Origin: Ptiloglossa arizonensis
Taxonomy: Eukaryota > Arthropoda > Insecta > Hymenoptera > Colletidae
Assembly: GCF_051014685.1 (NCBI RefSeq)
Contig: NW_027478388.1
Coordinates: 1,413,180 to 1,477,179, forward strand
DNA length: 64,000 bases
Direction: 5' to 3'
Positions 36,590 through 49,890 of the stretch are shown in pieces (the stretch's first letter is position 1; every line of letters starts with the position of its first letter). A program made the position numbers and the translations under genes. The notes below the pieces were generated by a model that saw nothing but the letters and a program-made list of their open reading frames with translations, searched no databases and was not told the DNA's origin.

Positions 36590-38759
36590 TGGCTTCAAAC
36601 TCCCATATCTCGCGAACGGATTGACCTAACCCAAAAATTCCTGCTGCGTCTGAAAGTAGAAACTCGCCCGATTACAACGGTATGTGAGTTTTTTGCCTAG
36701 GCCATTCTGGTTAAGCGTTTGGAGCAGCAGAAGTGCGAAAAATTTGTTGTCTTCTCAACCATTTCTTGGCTTCAAACTCCCATATCTCGCGAACGGATTG
36801 ACCTAACCCAAAAATTCCTGTTGCGTGTGAAAGTAGAAACTCGTCCGATTACAACGGTATGTGTATTTTTTCCCTAGGCCATTCTGGTTAAGCGTTTGGA
36901 GCAGCAGAATTGCGAAAAATTGTAAGCCTTCTCAACCATTTCTTTGCTTCAAACTCCCATATCTCGGGAACGGATTGACCTCACCCAAAAATTCCTGTTG
37001 CGTGTGAAAGTAGAAACTCGTACGATTACAACGGTATGTGTGTTTTTTCCCTAGCCCATTCTGGTTAAGCGTTTGGAGCAGCAGAAGTGCGAAAAATTTT
37101 TTGCCTTCTCAACCATTTCTTAGCTTCAAAGTCCCATATCTCACTAACGGATTGACCAAACCCAAAAATTCCTGCTGCGTCTGAAAGTAGAAACTCGCCC
37201 GATTACAATGGTATGTGTATTTTTTCCATAGGCCGTTCTGGTTAAGCGTTTGGAGCAGCAGAAGTGCGAAAAATTTGTTGTCTTCTCAACCATTTCTTGG
37301 CTCCAAACCCCCATATCTCGCGAACGAATTGACCTAATCCAAAAATTCCTGTTGCATCCGAAAGTAGAAACTCGCCCGATTACAACGGTATGTGTATCTT
37401 TTCCCTAGGCCATTCTGGTTAAGCGTTTGGAGCAGCAGAATTGCGAAAAATTGTATGCCTTCTCAACCATTTCTTGGCTTCAAACTCCCATATCTCGCGA
37501 ACGAATTGATCTAACCTAAAAAATTCCTGTTGCGTGTGAAAGAAGAAACTCGTCCGATTACAACGGTATGTGTGTTCTTTCCGTAGCCCATTCTGGTTAA
37601 GCGTTTGGAGCAGCAGAATTGCGAAAAATTTGTTGTCTTCTCAACCATTTCTTAGCTTCAAAGTCCCATATCTCACGAACGGATTGACCAAATCCAAAAA
37701 TTCCTGCTGTGTCTGAAAGTAGAAGCTCGCCCGATTACAACGGTATGCGTATTTTTTCCCTATGCCATTCTGGTTAAGCGTTTGGAGCAGCAGAATTGCG
37801 AAAAATTTGTTGTCTTCTCAACCATTTCTTAGCTTCAAAGTCCCATATCTCACGAACGGATTGACCAAACCCCAAAATTCCTGCTGCGTCTGAAAGTAGA
37901 AACTCGCCCGATTACAACGGTATGTGTATTTTTGCCCTAGGCCATTCTGGTTAAGCGTTTGGAGCAGCAGAATTGCGAAAAATTTTTTGCCTTCTCAACC
38001 ATTTCATAGCTTTAAAGTCCCATATCTCACGAACGGATTGACCAAACCCCAAAATTCCTGCTGCGTCTGAAAGTAGAAACTAGCCCGATTACAATGGTAT
38101 GTGTATTTTTTCCCTAGGCCATTCTGGTTAAGCGTTTGGAGCAGCAGAATTGCGAAAAATTTTTTGCCTTCTCAACCATTTCTTGGCTTCAAACTCCCAT
38201 ATCTCGCGAACGGATTGATCTAACCCACAAATTCCTGTTGCGTGTGAAAGTAGAAACTCGCCCGATTACAACGGTATGTGTATTTTTTCCCTGGGCCAAT
38301 CTGGTTCAGCGTTTGGAGCAGCAGAAGTGCGAAAACTTTGTTGTCTTCTTAACCATTTCTTAGCTTCAAAGTCCCATATCTCACGAACGGATTGATCTAA
38401 CCCACAAATTCCTGTTGCGTGTGAAAGTAGAAACTCGCCCGATTACAACGGTATGTGTATTTTTTCCCTAGGCCATTCTGGTTAAGCGTTTGGAGCAGCA
38501 GAATTGCGAAAAATTTTTGCCTTCTCAACCATTTCTTGGCTTCAAACTCCCATATCTCGCGAACGGATTGATCTAACCCACAAATTCCTGTTGCGTGTGA
38601 AAGTAGAAACTCGCCCGATTACAACGGTATGTGTATTTTTTCCCTGGGCCAATCTGGTTCAGCGTTTGGAGCAGCATAAGTGCGAAAGCTTTGTTGTCTT
38701 CTTAACCATTTCTTAGCTTCAAAGTGCCATATCTCACGAACGGATTGATCTAACCCACA

Positions 38760-40215
38760 AATTCCTGTTGCGTGTGAAAGTAGAAGCTCGCCCGATTACA
38801 ACGGTATGTGTATTTTTTCCCTAGGCCAATCTGGTTCAGCGTTTGGAGCAGCAGAAGTGCGAAAACTTTGTTGTCTTCTTAACCATTTCTTAGCTTCAAA
38901 GTCCCATATCTCACGAACGGATTGACCAAACCCAAAAATTCCTGTTGCATCTGAAAGTAGAACCTCGCCCGATTACAACGGTATGCGTATTTTTTCCCTA
39001 GGCCATTCTGGTTAACCGTTTGGAGCAGCAGAATTGCGAAAAATGTTTTGCCTTCTCAACCATTTCTTGGCTTCAAACTCCCATATCTCGCGAACCGATT
39101 GACCTAACCCAAAAATTCCTATTGCATCTGAAAGTAGAAACTCGCCCGATTACAACGGTATGTGTATTTTTTCCCTAGGCCATTCTGGTTAAGCGTTTGG
39201 AGCAGCAGAAGTGCGAAAAATTTTTTGCCTTCCAAACCATTTCTTGGCTTCAAACTCCCATATCTCGCGAACGGATTGACCTAACCCAAAAATTCCTGTT
39301 GCATCCCAAAGTAGAAACTCGCCCGATTACAACGGTATGTGTATTTTTTACCTAGGCCATTCTAGTTAAGCGTTTGGAGCAGCAGAATTGCGAAAAATTG
39401 TATGCCTTCTCAACCATTTCTTGGCTTCAAACTCCCATATCTCGCGAACGGATTGACCTAACCCAATAATTCCTGTTGCGTGTGAAAGTAGAAACTCGCC
39501 CGATTACAACGGTATGTGTATTTTTTCCCTAGGCCAATCTGGTTCAGCGTTTGGAGCAGCAGAATTGCGAAAAATTAGTTGTCTTCTCAACCATTTCTTA
39601 GCTTCAAAGTCCCATATCTCACGAACGGATTGACCAAACCCAAAAATTCCTGTTGCATCTGAAAGTAGAGACTCGCCCGATTATAACGGTATGTGTATTT
39701 TTTCCATAGGCCATTCTGGTTAAGCGTTTGGATCAGCAGAATTGCGAAAAATTGTATGCCTTCTCAACCCTTTCTTGGCTTCAAACTCCAATATCTCGCG
39801 AACGGATTGACCTAACCCAAAAATTCCTGTTGCATCCGAAAGTAGAAACTCGCCCGATTACAACGGTATGTGTATTTTTTCCCTAGGCCATTCTAGTTAG
39901 GCGTTTGGAGCAGCAGAATTGCGAAAAATTGTATGCCTTCTCAACCATTGCTTGGCTTCAAACTCCCATATCTCGCGAACGAATTGACCTAACCCAAAAA
40001 TTCCTGTTGCGTCTGAAAGTAGAAACTCGCCCGATTACAACGGTATGTGTATTTTGTCCCTAGGCCATTCTGGTTAAGCGTTTGGAGCAGCAGAATTGCG
40101 AAAAATTTTTTGCCTTCTCAACCATTTCTTAGCTTCAAAGTCCCATATCTCACTAACGGATTGACCAAACCCAAAAATTACTGCTGCGTCTGAATGTAGA
40201 AACTCGCCCGATTAC
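38760..40215 (+). repeat. 1.45-kb dispersed duplicate, copy 2 (partner 31,500-32,955)
   Basis: It matches the block 7,260 bp upstream. The middle pair of monomers (about 39,345-39,700) is different, with ttttttacctagg, ttctagttaagcg and gattataacgg variants. Upstream, near 38,120-38,750, two or three near-identical gatctaacccacaaattcc monomers have expanded locally; one has lost a base in gcgaaaaatttttgcc at 38,514. Confidence 0.8.
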
Positions 40216-43200
40216 AATGGTATGTGTATTTTTTCCCTAGGCCGTTCTGGTTAAGCGTTTGGAGCAGCAGAAGTGCGAAAAATTTGTTGTCTTCTCAACC
40301 ATTCCTTGGCTTCAAACTCCCATATCTCGCGAACGGATTGACCTAACCCAAAAATTCCTATTGCTTCTGAAAGTAGAAACTCGCCCGATTACAACGGTAT
40401 GTGTATTTTTTCCCTAGGCCATTCTGGTTAAGCGTTTGGAGCAGCAGAATTGCGAAAAATTTTTTGCCTTCTCAACCATTTCTTGGCTTCAAACTCCCAT
40501 ATCTCGCGAACGGATTGACCTAACCCATAAATTCCTGTTGCGTCTGAAAGTAGAAACTCGCCCGATTACAACGGTATGTGTATTTTTGCCCTAGGCCATT
40601 CTGGTTAAGCGTTTGGAGCAGCAGAAGTGCGAAAAATTTTTTGCCTTCTAAACCATTTCTTGGCTTCAAACTCCCATATCTCGCGATCGGATTGACCTAA
40701 CCCAAAAATTCCTATTGCTTCTGAAAGTAGAAACTCGCCCGATTACAACGGTATGCGTATTTTTTCCCTAGGCCATTCTGGTTAAGCGTTTGGAGCAGCA
40801 GAATTGCGAAAAATGTTTTGCCTTCTCAACCATTTCTTGGCTTCAAACTCCCATATCTCGCGAACGGATTGACCTAACCCAAAAATTCCTGTTGCGTGTG
40901 AAAGTAGAAGCTCGCCCGATTACAACGGTATGCGTATTTTTTCCCTATGCCATTCTGGTTAAGCGTTTGGAGCAGCAGAATTGCGAAAAATGTTTTGCCT
41001 TCTCAACCATTTCTTGGCTTCAAACTCCCATATCTCGCGAACGGATTGACCTAACCCAAAAATTCCTATTGCATCTGAAAGTAGAAACTCGCCCGATTAC
41101 AACGGTATGCGTATTTTTTCCCTAGGCCATTCTGGTTAAGCGTTTGGAGCAGCAGAATGGCGAAAAATGTTTTGCCTTCTCAACCATTTCTTGGCTTCAA
41201 ACTCCCATATCTCGCGAACCGATTGACCTAACCCAAAAATTCCTATTGCATCTGAAAGTAGGAACTCGCCCGATTACAACGGTATGTGTATTTTGTCCCT
41301 AGGCCATTCTGGTTAAGCGTTTGGAGCAGCAGAATTGCGAAAAATTTTTTGCCTTCTCAACCATTTCTTAGCTTCAAAGTCCCATATCTCACTAACGGAT
41401 TGACCAAACCCAAAAGTTCCTGCTGCGTCTGAAAGTAGAAACTCGCCCGATAACAATGGTATGTGTATTTTTTCCATAGGCCGTTCTGGTTAAGCGTTTG
41501 GAGCAGCAGAAGTGCGAAAAATTTGTTGTCTTCTCAACCATTTCTTGGCTTCAAACTCCCATATCTCGCGAACGGATTGACCTAACCCAAAAATTCCTGT
41601 TGCGTGTGAAAGTAGAAGCTCGCCCGATTACAACGGTATGCGTATTTTTTTTCCCTAGGCCATTCTGGTTAAGCGTTTGGAGCAGCAGAATTGCGAAAAA
41701 TTTTTTGCCTTCTCAACCATTTCTTAGCTTCAAAGTCCTATATCTCACTAACGGATTGACCAAACCCAAAAATTCCTGCTGCGTCTGAAAGTAGAAGCTC
41801 GCCCGATTACAACGGTATGTGTATTTTTTCCCTAGGCCATTCTGGTTAAGCGTTTGGAGCAGCAGAATTGCGAAAAATTTGTTGTCTTCTCAACCATTTC
41901 TTAGCTTCAAAGTCCCATATCTCACGAACGGATTGACCAAATCCAAAAATTCCTGTTGCGTGTGAAAGTAGAAACTCGCCCGATTACAACGGTATGTGTA
42001 TTTTTTCCATAGGCCATTCTGGTTAAGCGTTTGGATCAGCAGAATTGCGAAAAATTGTATGCCTTCTCAAACATTTCTTGGCTTCAAACTCCCATATCTC
42101 GCGAACGGATTGACCTAACCCAAAAATTCCTGTTGCGTGTGAAAGTAGAAACTCGTCCGATTACAACGGTATGTGTATTTTTTCCCTAGGCCATTCTGGT
42201 TAAGCGTTTGGAGCAGCAGAATTGCGAAAAATTGTAAGCCTTCTCAACCATTTCTTTGCTTCAAACTCCCATATCTCGGGAACGGATTGACCTCACCCAA
42301 AAATTCCTGTTGCGTGTGAAAGTAGAAACTCGTACGATTACAACGGTATGTGTGTTTTTTCCCTAGCCCATTCTGGTTAAGCGTTTGGAGCAGCAGAAGT
42401 GCGAAAAATTTTTTGCCTTCTCAACCATTTCTTAGCTTCAAAGTCCCATATCTCACTAACGGATTGACCAAACCCAAAAATTCCTGCTGCGTCTGAAAGT
42501 AGAAACTCGCCCGATTACAATGGTATGTGTATTTTTTCCATAGGCCGTTCTGGTTAAGCGTTTGGAGCAGCAGAAGTGCGAAAAATTTGTTGTCTTCTCA
42601 ACCATTTCTTGGCTTCAAACCCCCATATCTCGCGAACGAATTGACCTAATCCAAAAATTCTTGCTGTGTCTGAAAGTAGAAGCTCGCCCGATTACAACGG
42701 TATGCGTATTTTTTCCCTATGCCATTCTGGTTAAGCGTTTGGAGCAGCAGAATTGCGAAAAATTTGTTGTCTTCTCAACCATTTCTTAGCTTCAAAGTCC
42801 CATATCTCACGAACGGATTGACCAAACCCCAAAATTCCTGCTGCGTCTGAAAGTAGAAACTCGCCCGATTACAACGGTATGTGTATTTTTTCCCTAGGCC
42901 AATCTGGTTAAGCGTTTGGAGCAGCAGAATTGCGAAAAATTTGTTGTCTTCTCAACCATTTCTTGGCTTCAAACCCCCATATCTCGCGAACGAATTGACC
43001 TAACCCAAAAATTCCTGTTGCATCCGAAAGTAGAAACTCGCCCGATTACAAAGGTATGTGTATTTTTTCCCTAGGCCATTCTGGTTAAGCGTTTGGAGCA
43101 GCAGAAGTGCGGAAAATTTGTTGTCTTCTCAACCATTTCTTGGCTTCAAACCCCCATATATCGCGAACGAATTGACCTAACCCAAAAATTCCTGTTGCAT

Positions 43201-44699
43201 CCGAAAGTAGAAACTCGCCCGATTACAACGGTATGTGTATTTTTTCCCTAGGCCATTCTGGTTAAGCGTTTGGAGCAGCAGAATTGCGAAAAATTGTAAG
43301 CCTTCTCAACCATTTCTTTGCTTCAAACTCCCATATCTCGCGAACGGATTGACCTAACCCAAAAATTCCTGTTGCGTGTGAAAGTAGAAACTCGTACGAT
43401 TACAACGGTATGTGTGTTTTTTCCCTAGCCCATTCTGGTTAAGCGTTTGGAGCAGCAGAATTGCGAAAAATTTGTTGTCTTCTCAACCATTTCTTAGCTT
43501 CAAAGTCCCATATCTCACGAACGGATTGACCAAATCCAAAAATTCCTGCTGTGTCTGAAAGTAGAAGCTCGCCCGATTACAACGGTGTGCGTATTTTTTC
43601 CCTATGCCATTCTGGTTAAGCGTTTGGAGCAGCAGAATTGCCAAAAATGTTTTGCCTTCTCAACCATTTCTTGTCTTCAAACTCCCATATCTCGCGATGG
43701 GATTGACCTAACCCAAAAATTCCTATTGCATCTGAAAGTAGAAACTCTCCCGATTACAACGGTATGTGTATTTTGTCCCTAGGCCATTCTGGTTAGGCGT
43801 TTGGAGCAGCAGAATTGCGAAAAATGTTTTGCCTTCTCAACCATTTCTTGGCTTCAAACTCCCATATCTCGCGAACGGATTGACCTAACCCAAAAATTCC
43901 TATTGCTTCTGAAAGTAGAAACTCGCCCGATTACAACGGTATGTGTATTTTTTCCCTAGGCCATTCTGGTTAAGCGTTTGGAGCAGCAGAATTGCGAAAA
44001 ATTGTTTGCCTTCTCAACCATTTCTTGGCTTCAAACTCCCATATCTCGCGAACGGATTGACCTAACCCATAAATTCCTGTTGCGTCTGAAAGTAGAAACT
44101 CGCCCGATTACAACGGTATGTGTATTTTTTCCCTAGGCCATTCTGGTTAAGCGTTTGGAGCAGCAGAATTGCGAAAAATTTTTTGCCTTCTCAACCATTT
44201 CTTGGCTTCAAACTCCCATATCTCGCGAACGGATTGACCTAACCCAAAAATTCCTGTTGCGTGTGAAAGTAGAAGCTCGCCCGATTACAACGGTATGCGT
44301 ATTTTTTCCCTATGCCATTCTGGTTAAGCGTTTGGAGCAGCAGAATTGCGAAAAATGTTTTGCCTTCTCAACCATTTCTTGGCTTCAAACTCCCATATCT
44401 CGCGAACGGATTGACATAACCCAAAAATTCCTATTGCTTCTGAAAGTAGAAACTCGCCCGATTACAACGGTATGTGTATTTTTTCCCTAGGCCATTCTGG
44501 TTAAGCGTTTGGAGCAGCAGAATTGCGAAAAATTTTTTGCCTTCTCAACCATTTCTTAGCTTCAAAGTCCTATATCTCACTAACGGATTGACCAAACCCA
44601 AAAATTCCTGCTGCGTCTGAAAGTAGAAGCTCGCCCGATTACAACGGTATGTGTATTTTTTCCCTAGGCCATTCTGGTTAAGCGTTTGGAGCAGCAGAA
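40020..44699 (+). repeat. 4.68-kb segmental duplicate, copy 1 (partner 48,872-53,551, offset 8,852 bp)
   Basis: About 26 monomers match in order at a constant offset of 8,852 bp (50 monomers +2). Anchors are tcgcgatcgg at 40,681 and 49,533, and identical frame starts at 40,790/49,642, 42,562/51,414, 43,585/52,437 and 44,155/53,007. Differences include gaatggcg at 41,156, cccaaaagttcc near 41,415, and a replaced segment from about 41,640 to 41,830 that starts with two extra T. Copy 2 instead has two separate +1 insertions, so the total offset is unchanged by coincidence. Confidence 0.9.
41640..41830 (+). repeat. Monomer-sized replaced segment with a T8 joint inside copy 1
   Basis: The left side reads gtagaagctcg...tatgcgta like its neighbours. 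The T6 tract is then T8 and continues as ccctaggcc, with ttagcttcaaagtcctatat and cactaacgg, like the monomers near 44,510-44,690. Copy 2 at 50,490 keeps ccctatgcc with ccattccgatt. This looks like a conversion or crossover through the T tract with a 2-base slip. The shift alters the frame of the open stretch at 41,498-41,788, further evidence that it is not under coding selection. Confidence 0.65.
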
Positions 44700-44869
44700 T
44701 TGCGAAAAATTTTTTGCCTTCTCAACCATTTCTTAGCTTCAAAGTCCTATATCTCACTAACGGATTGACCAAACCCAAAAATTCCTGCTGCGTCTGAAAG
44801 TAGAAGCTCGCCCGATTACAACGGTATGTGTATTTTTTCCCTAGGCCATTCTGGTTAAGCGTTTGGAGC

Positions 44870-46790
44870 AGCAGAAGTGCGAAAAATTTGTTGTCTTCTC
44901 AACCATTTCTTGGCTTCAAACTCCCATATCTCGCGAACGAATTGACCTAACCCAAAAATTCCTGTTGCATCCGAAAGTAGAAACTCGCCCGATTACAACG
45001 GTATGTGTATTTTTTCCCTAGGCCATTCTGGTTAAGCGTTTGGAGCAGCAGAATTGCGAAAAATTGTATCCCTTCTCAACCATTTCTTGGCATCAAACTC
45101 CCATATCTCGCGAACGGATTGACCTAACCCAAAAATTCCTGTTGGGTGTGAAAGTAGAAACTCGTCCGATTACAACGGTATGTGTGTTTTTTCCCTAGCC
45201 CATTCTGGTTAAGCGTTTGGAGCAGCAGAATTGCGAAAAATTTGTTGTCTTCTCAACCATTTCTTAGCTTCAAAGTCCCATATCTCACGAACGGATTGAC
45301 CAAATCCAAAAATTCCTGCTGTGTCTGAAAGTAGAAGCTCGCCCGATTACAACGGTATGCGTATTTTTTCCCTATGCCATTCTGGTTAAGCGTTTGGAGC
45401 AGCAGTAGTGCCAAAAATGTTTTGCCTTCTCAACCATTTCTTGTCTTCAAACTCCCATATCTCGCGAACGGATTAACCTAACCCAAAAATTCCTATTGCA
45501 TCTGAAAGTAGAAACTCTCCCGATTACAACGGTATGTGTATTTTGTCCCTAGGCCATTCTGGTTAGGCGTTTGGAGCAGCAGAATTGCGAAAAATTTTTT
45601 GCCTTCTCAACCATTTCTTGGCTTCAAACTCCCATATCTCGCGAACGGATTGATCTAACCCAAAAATTCCTGTTGCGTGTGAAAGTAGAAGCTCGCCCGA
45701 TTACAACGGCATGCGTATTTTTTCCCTATGCCATTCTGGTGAAGCGTTTGGAGCAGCAGAATTGCGAAAAATGTTTTGCCTTCTCAACCATTTCTTGGCT
45801 TCAAACTCCCATATCTCGCGAACGGATTGACCTAACCCAAAAATTCCTATTGCTTCTGAAAGTAGAAACACGCCCGATTACAACGGTATGTGTATTTTTG
45901 CCCTAGGCCATTCTGGTTAAGCGTTTGGAGCAGCAGAAGTGCGAAAAATTTTTTGCCTTCTAAACCATTTCTTGGCTTCAAACTCCCATATCTCGCGAAC
46001 GGATTGACTTAACCCAAAAATTCCTATTGCATCTGAAAGTAGAAACTCGCCCGATTACAATGGTATGCGTATTTTTTCCCTGGGCCATTCTGGTTAAGCG
46101 TTTGGAGCAGCAGAAGTGCGAAAAATTTTTTGCCTTCTAAACCATTTCTTGGCTTCAAACTCCCATATCTCGCGAACGGATTGACCTAACCCAAAAATTC
46201 CTATTGCATCTGAAAGTACAAACTCGCCCGATTACAATGGTATGCGTATTTTTTCCCTAGGCCATTCTGGTTAAGCGTTTGGAGCAGCAGAATTGCGAAA
46301 AATTGTAAGCCTTCTCAACCATTTCTTGGCTTCAAACTCCCATATCTCGCGAACGGATTAACCTAACCCAAAAATTCCTGTTGCGTGTGAAAGTAGAAGC
46401 TCGCCCGATTACAACGGTATGCGTATTTTTTCCCTATGCCATTCTGGTTAAGCGTTTGGAGCAGCAGAATTGCGAAAAATGTTTTGCCTTCTCAACCATT
46501 TCTTGGCTTCAAACTCCCATATCTCGCGAACGGATTGACCTAATCCAAAAATTCCTATTGCTTCTGAAAGTAGAAACTCGCCCGATTACATCGGTATGTG
46601 TATTTTTTCCCTAGGCCATTCTGGTTAAGCGTTTGGAGCAGCAGAATTGCGAAAAATTGTTTGCCTTCTCAACCATTTCTTGGCTTCAAACTCCCATATC
46701 TCGCGAACGGATTGACCTAACCCATAAATTCCTGTTGCGTCTGAAAGTAGAAACTCGCCCGATTACAACGGTATGTGTATTTTTGCCCTA
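44870..46790 (+). repeat. About 11-monomer dispersed duplicate, source-like copy (partner about 57,440-59,540)
   Basis: The series aattgtatcccttc with ttggcatcaaac, gttgggtgtgaaag, cagtagtgcc, ttaacctaaccc, ggcatgcgta with ggtgaagcg, ttgacttaaccc, gaaagtacaaactcg and attacatcgg is found again downstream. The offset is 12,569 bp in the left half (45,571 to 58,140) and 12,746 bp in the right half (46,381 to 59,127). The difference is exactly one monomer, an extra gcgaagggattgacc / cataaattcc unit near 58,560 that is absent near 45,890. Confidence 0.85.
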
Positions 46791-46949
46791 GGCCATTCTG
46801 GTTAAGCGTTTGGAGCAGCAGAATTGCGAAAAATTTTTTGCCTTCTAAACCATTTCTTGGCTTCAAACTCCCATATCTCGCGAACGGATTGACCTAACCC
46901 AAAAATTCCTATTGCATCTGAAAGTAGAAACTCGCCCGATTACAATGGT

Positions 46950-49890
46950 ATGCGTATTTTTTCCCTATGCCATTCTGGTTAAGCGTTTGGAGCAGCAGAA
47001 TTGCGAAAAATGTTTTGCCTTCTCAACCATTTCTTGGCTTCAAACTCCCATATCTCGCGAACGGATTGACATAATCCAAAAATTCCTATTGCTTCTGAAA
47101 GTAGAAACTCGCCCGATTACAACGGTATGTGTATTTTTTCCCTAGGCCATTCTGGTTAAGCGTTTGGAGCAGCAGAATTGCGAAAAATTTTTTGCCTTCT
47201 CAACCATTTCTTAGCTTCAAAGTCCTATATCTCACTAACGGATTGACCAAACCCAAAAATTCCTGCTGCGTCTGAAAGTAGAAGCTCGCCCGATTACAAC
47301 GGTATGTGTATTTTTTCCCTAGGCCATTCTGGTTAAGCGTTTGGAGCAGCAGAAGTGCGAACAATTTGTTGTCTTCTAAACCATTTCTTAGCTTCAAAGT
47401 CCCATATCTCACGAACGGATTGACCAAATCCAAAAATTCCTGCTGTGTCTGAAAGTAGAAGCTCGCCCGATTACAACGGTATGTGTATTTTGTCCCTAGG
47501 CCATTCTGGTTAAGCGTTTGGAGCAGCAGAATTGCGAAAAATTTTTTGCCTTCTCAACCATTTCTTAGCTTCAAAGTCCCATATCTCACTAACGGATTGA
47601 CCAAACCCAAAAATTACTGCTGCGTCTGAATGTAGAAACTCGCCCGATTACAATGGTATGTGTATTTTTTCCCTAGGCCGTTCTGGTTAAGCGTTTGGAG
47701 CAGCAGAAGTGCGAAAAATTTGTTGTCTTCTCAACCATTCCTTGGCTTCAAACTCCCATATCTCGCGAACGGATTGAACTAACCCAAAAATTCCTATTGC
47801 TTCTGAAAGTAGAAACTCGCCCGATTACAACGGTATGTGTATTTTTTCCCTAGGCCATTCTGGTTAAGCGTTTGGAGCAGCAGAATTGCGAAAAATTTTT
47901 TGCCTTCTCAACCATTTCTTGGCTTCAAACTCCCATATCTCGCGAACGGATTGACCTAACCCATAAATTCCTGTTGCGTCTGAAAGTAGAAACTCGCCCG
48001 ATTACAACGGTATGTGTATTTTTGCCCTAGGCCATTCTGGTTAAGCGTTTGGAGCAGCAGAAGTGCGAAAAATTTTTTGCCTTCTAAACCATTTCTTGGC
48101 TTCAAACTCCCATATCTCGCGATCGGATTGACCTAACCCAAAAATTCCTATTGCTTCTGAAAGTAGAAACTCGCCCGATTACAACGGTATGCGTATTTTT
48201 TCCCTAGGCCATTCTGGTTAAGCGTTTGGAGCAGCAGAATTGCGAAAAATGTTTTGCCTTCTCAACCATTTCTTGGCTTCAAACTCCCATATCTCGCGAA
48301 CGGATTGACCTAACCCAAAAATTCCTGTTGCGTGTGAAAGTAGAAGCTCGCCCGATTACAACGGTATGCGTATTTTTTCCCTATGCCATTCCGATTAAGC
48401 GTTAGGAGCAGCAGAATTGCGAAAAATGTTTTGCCTTCTCAACCATTTCTTGGCTTCAAACTCCCATATCTCGCGAACGGATTGACATAATCCAAAAATT
48501 CCTATTGCTTCTGAAAGTAGAAACTCGCCCGATTACAACGGTATGTGTATTTTTTCCCTAGGCCATTCTGGTTAAGCGTTTGGAGCAGCAGAATTGCGAA
48601 AAATTTTTTGCCTTCTCAACCATTTCTTAGCTTCAAAGTCCTATATCTCACTAACGGATTGACCAAACCCAAAAATTCCTGCTGCGTCTGAAAGTAGAAG
48701 CTCGCCCGATTACAACGGTATGTGTATTTTTTCCCTAGGCCATTCTGGTTAAGCGTTTGGAGCAGCAGAAGTGCGAACAATTTGTTGTCTTCTAAACCAT
48801 TTCTTAGCTTCAAAGTCCCATATCTCACGAACGGATTGACCAAATCCAAAAATTCCTGCTGTGTCTGAAAGTAGAAGCTCGCCCGATTACAACGGTATGT
48901 GTATTTTGTCCCTAGGCCATTCTGGTTAAGCGTTTGGAGCAGCAGAATTGCGAAAAATTTTTTGCCTTCTCAACCATTTCTTAGCTTCAAAGTCCCATAT
49001 CTCACTAACGGATTGACCAAACCCAAAAATTACTGCTGCGTCTGAATGTAGAAACTCGCCCGATTACAATGGTATGTGTATTTTTTCCCTAGGCCGTTCT
49101 GGTTAAGCGTTTGGAGCAGCAGAAGTGCGAAAAATTTGTTGTCTTCTCAACCATTCCTTGGCTTCAAACTCCCATATCTCGCGAACGGATTGAACTAACC
49201 CAAAAATTCCTATTGCTTCTGAAAGTAGAAACTCGCCCGATTACAACGGTATGTGTATTTTTTCCCTAGGCCATTCTGGTTAAGCGTTTGGAGCAGCAGA
49301 ATTGCGAAAAATTTTTTGCCTTCTCAACCATTTCTTGGCTTCAAACTCCCATATCTCGCGAACGGATTGACCTAACCCATAAATTCCTGTTGCGTCTGAA
49401 AGTAGAAACTCGCCCGATTACAACGGTATGTGTATTTTTGCCCTAGGCCATTCTGGTTAAGCGTTTGGAGCAGCAGAAGTGCCAAAAATTTTTTGCCTTC
49501 TAAACCATTTCTTGGCTTCAAACTCCCATATCTCGCGATCGGATTGACCTAACCCAAAAATTCCTATTGCTTCTGAAAGTAGAAACTCGCCCGATTACAA
49601 CGGTATGCGTATTTTTTCCCTAGGCCATTCTGGTTAAGCGTTTGGAGCAGCAGAATTGCGAAAAATGTTTTGCCTTCTCAACCATTTCTTGGCTTCAAAC
49701 TCCCATATCTCGCGAACGGATTGACCTAACCCAAAAATTCCTGTTGCGTGTGAAAGTAGAAGCTCGCCCGATTACAACGGTATGCGTATTTTTTCCCTAT
49801 GCCATTCTGGTTAAGCGTTTGGAGCAGCAGAATTGCGAAAAATGTTTTGCCTTCTCAACCATTTCTTGGCTTCAAACTCCCATATCTCGC
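46950..49890 (+). repeat. Tandem 8-monomer duplication (1,416 bp unit)
   Basis: Copies run about 46,950-48,365 and 48,366-49,781, with a short third start to about 49,890. The same minus-strand frames appear at 47,200 and 48,616. Markers are ttgacataatcc, gtgcgaacaatttgttgtc, ctgaatgtag and tcgcgatcgg (48,117 and 49,533). The second copy has ccattccgattaagcgttagg near 48,385. Copy 2 merges into the 4.68-kb duplicate, so the joint near 48,870 was formed by one of these two events. Confidence 0.85.
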
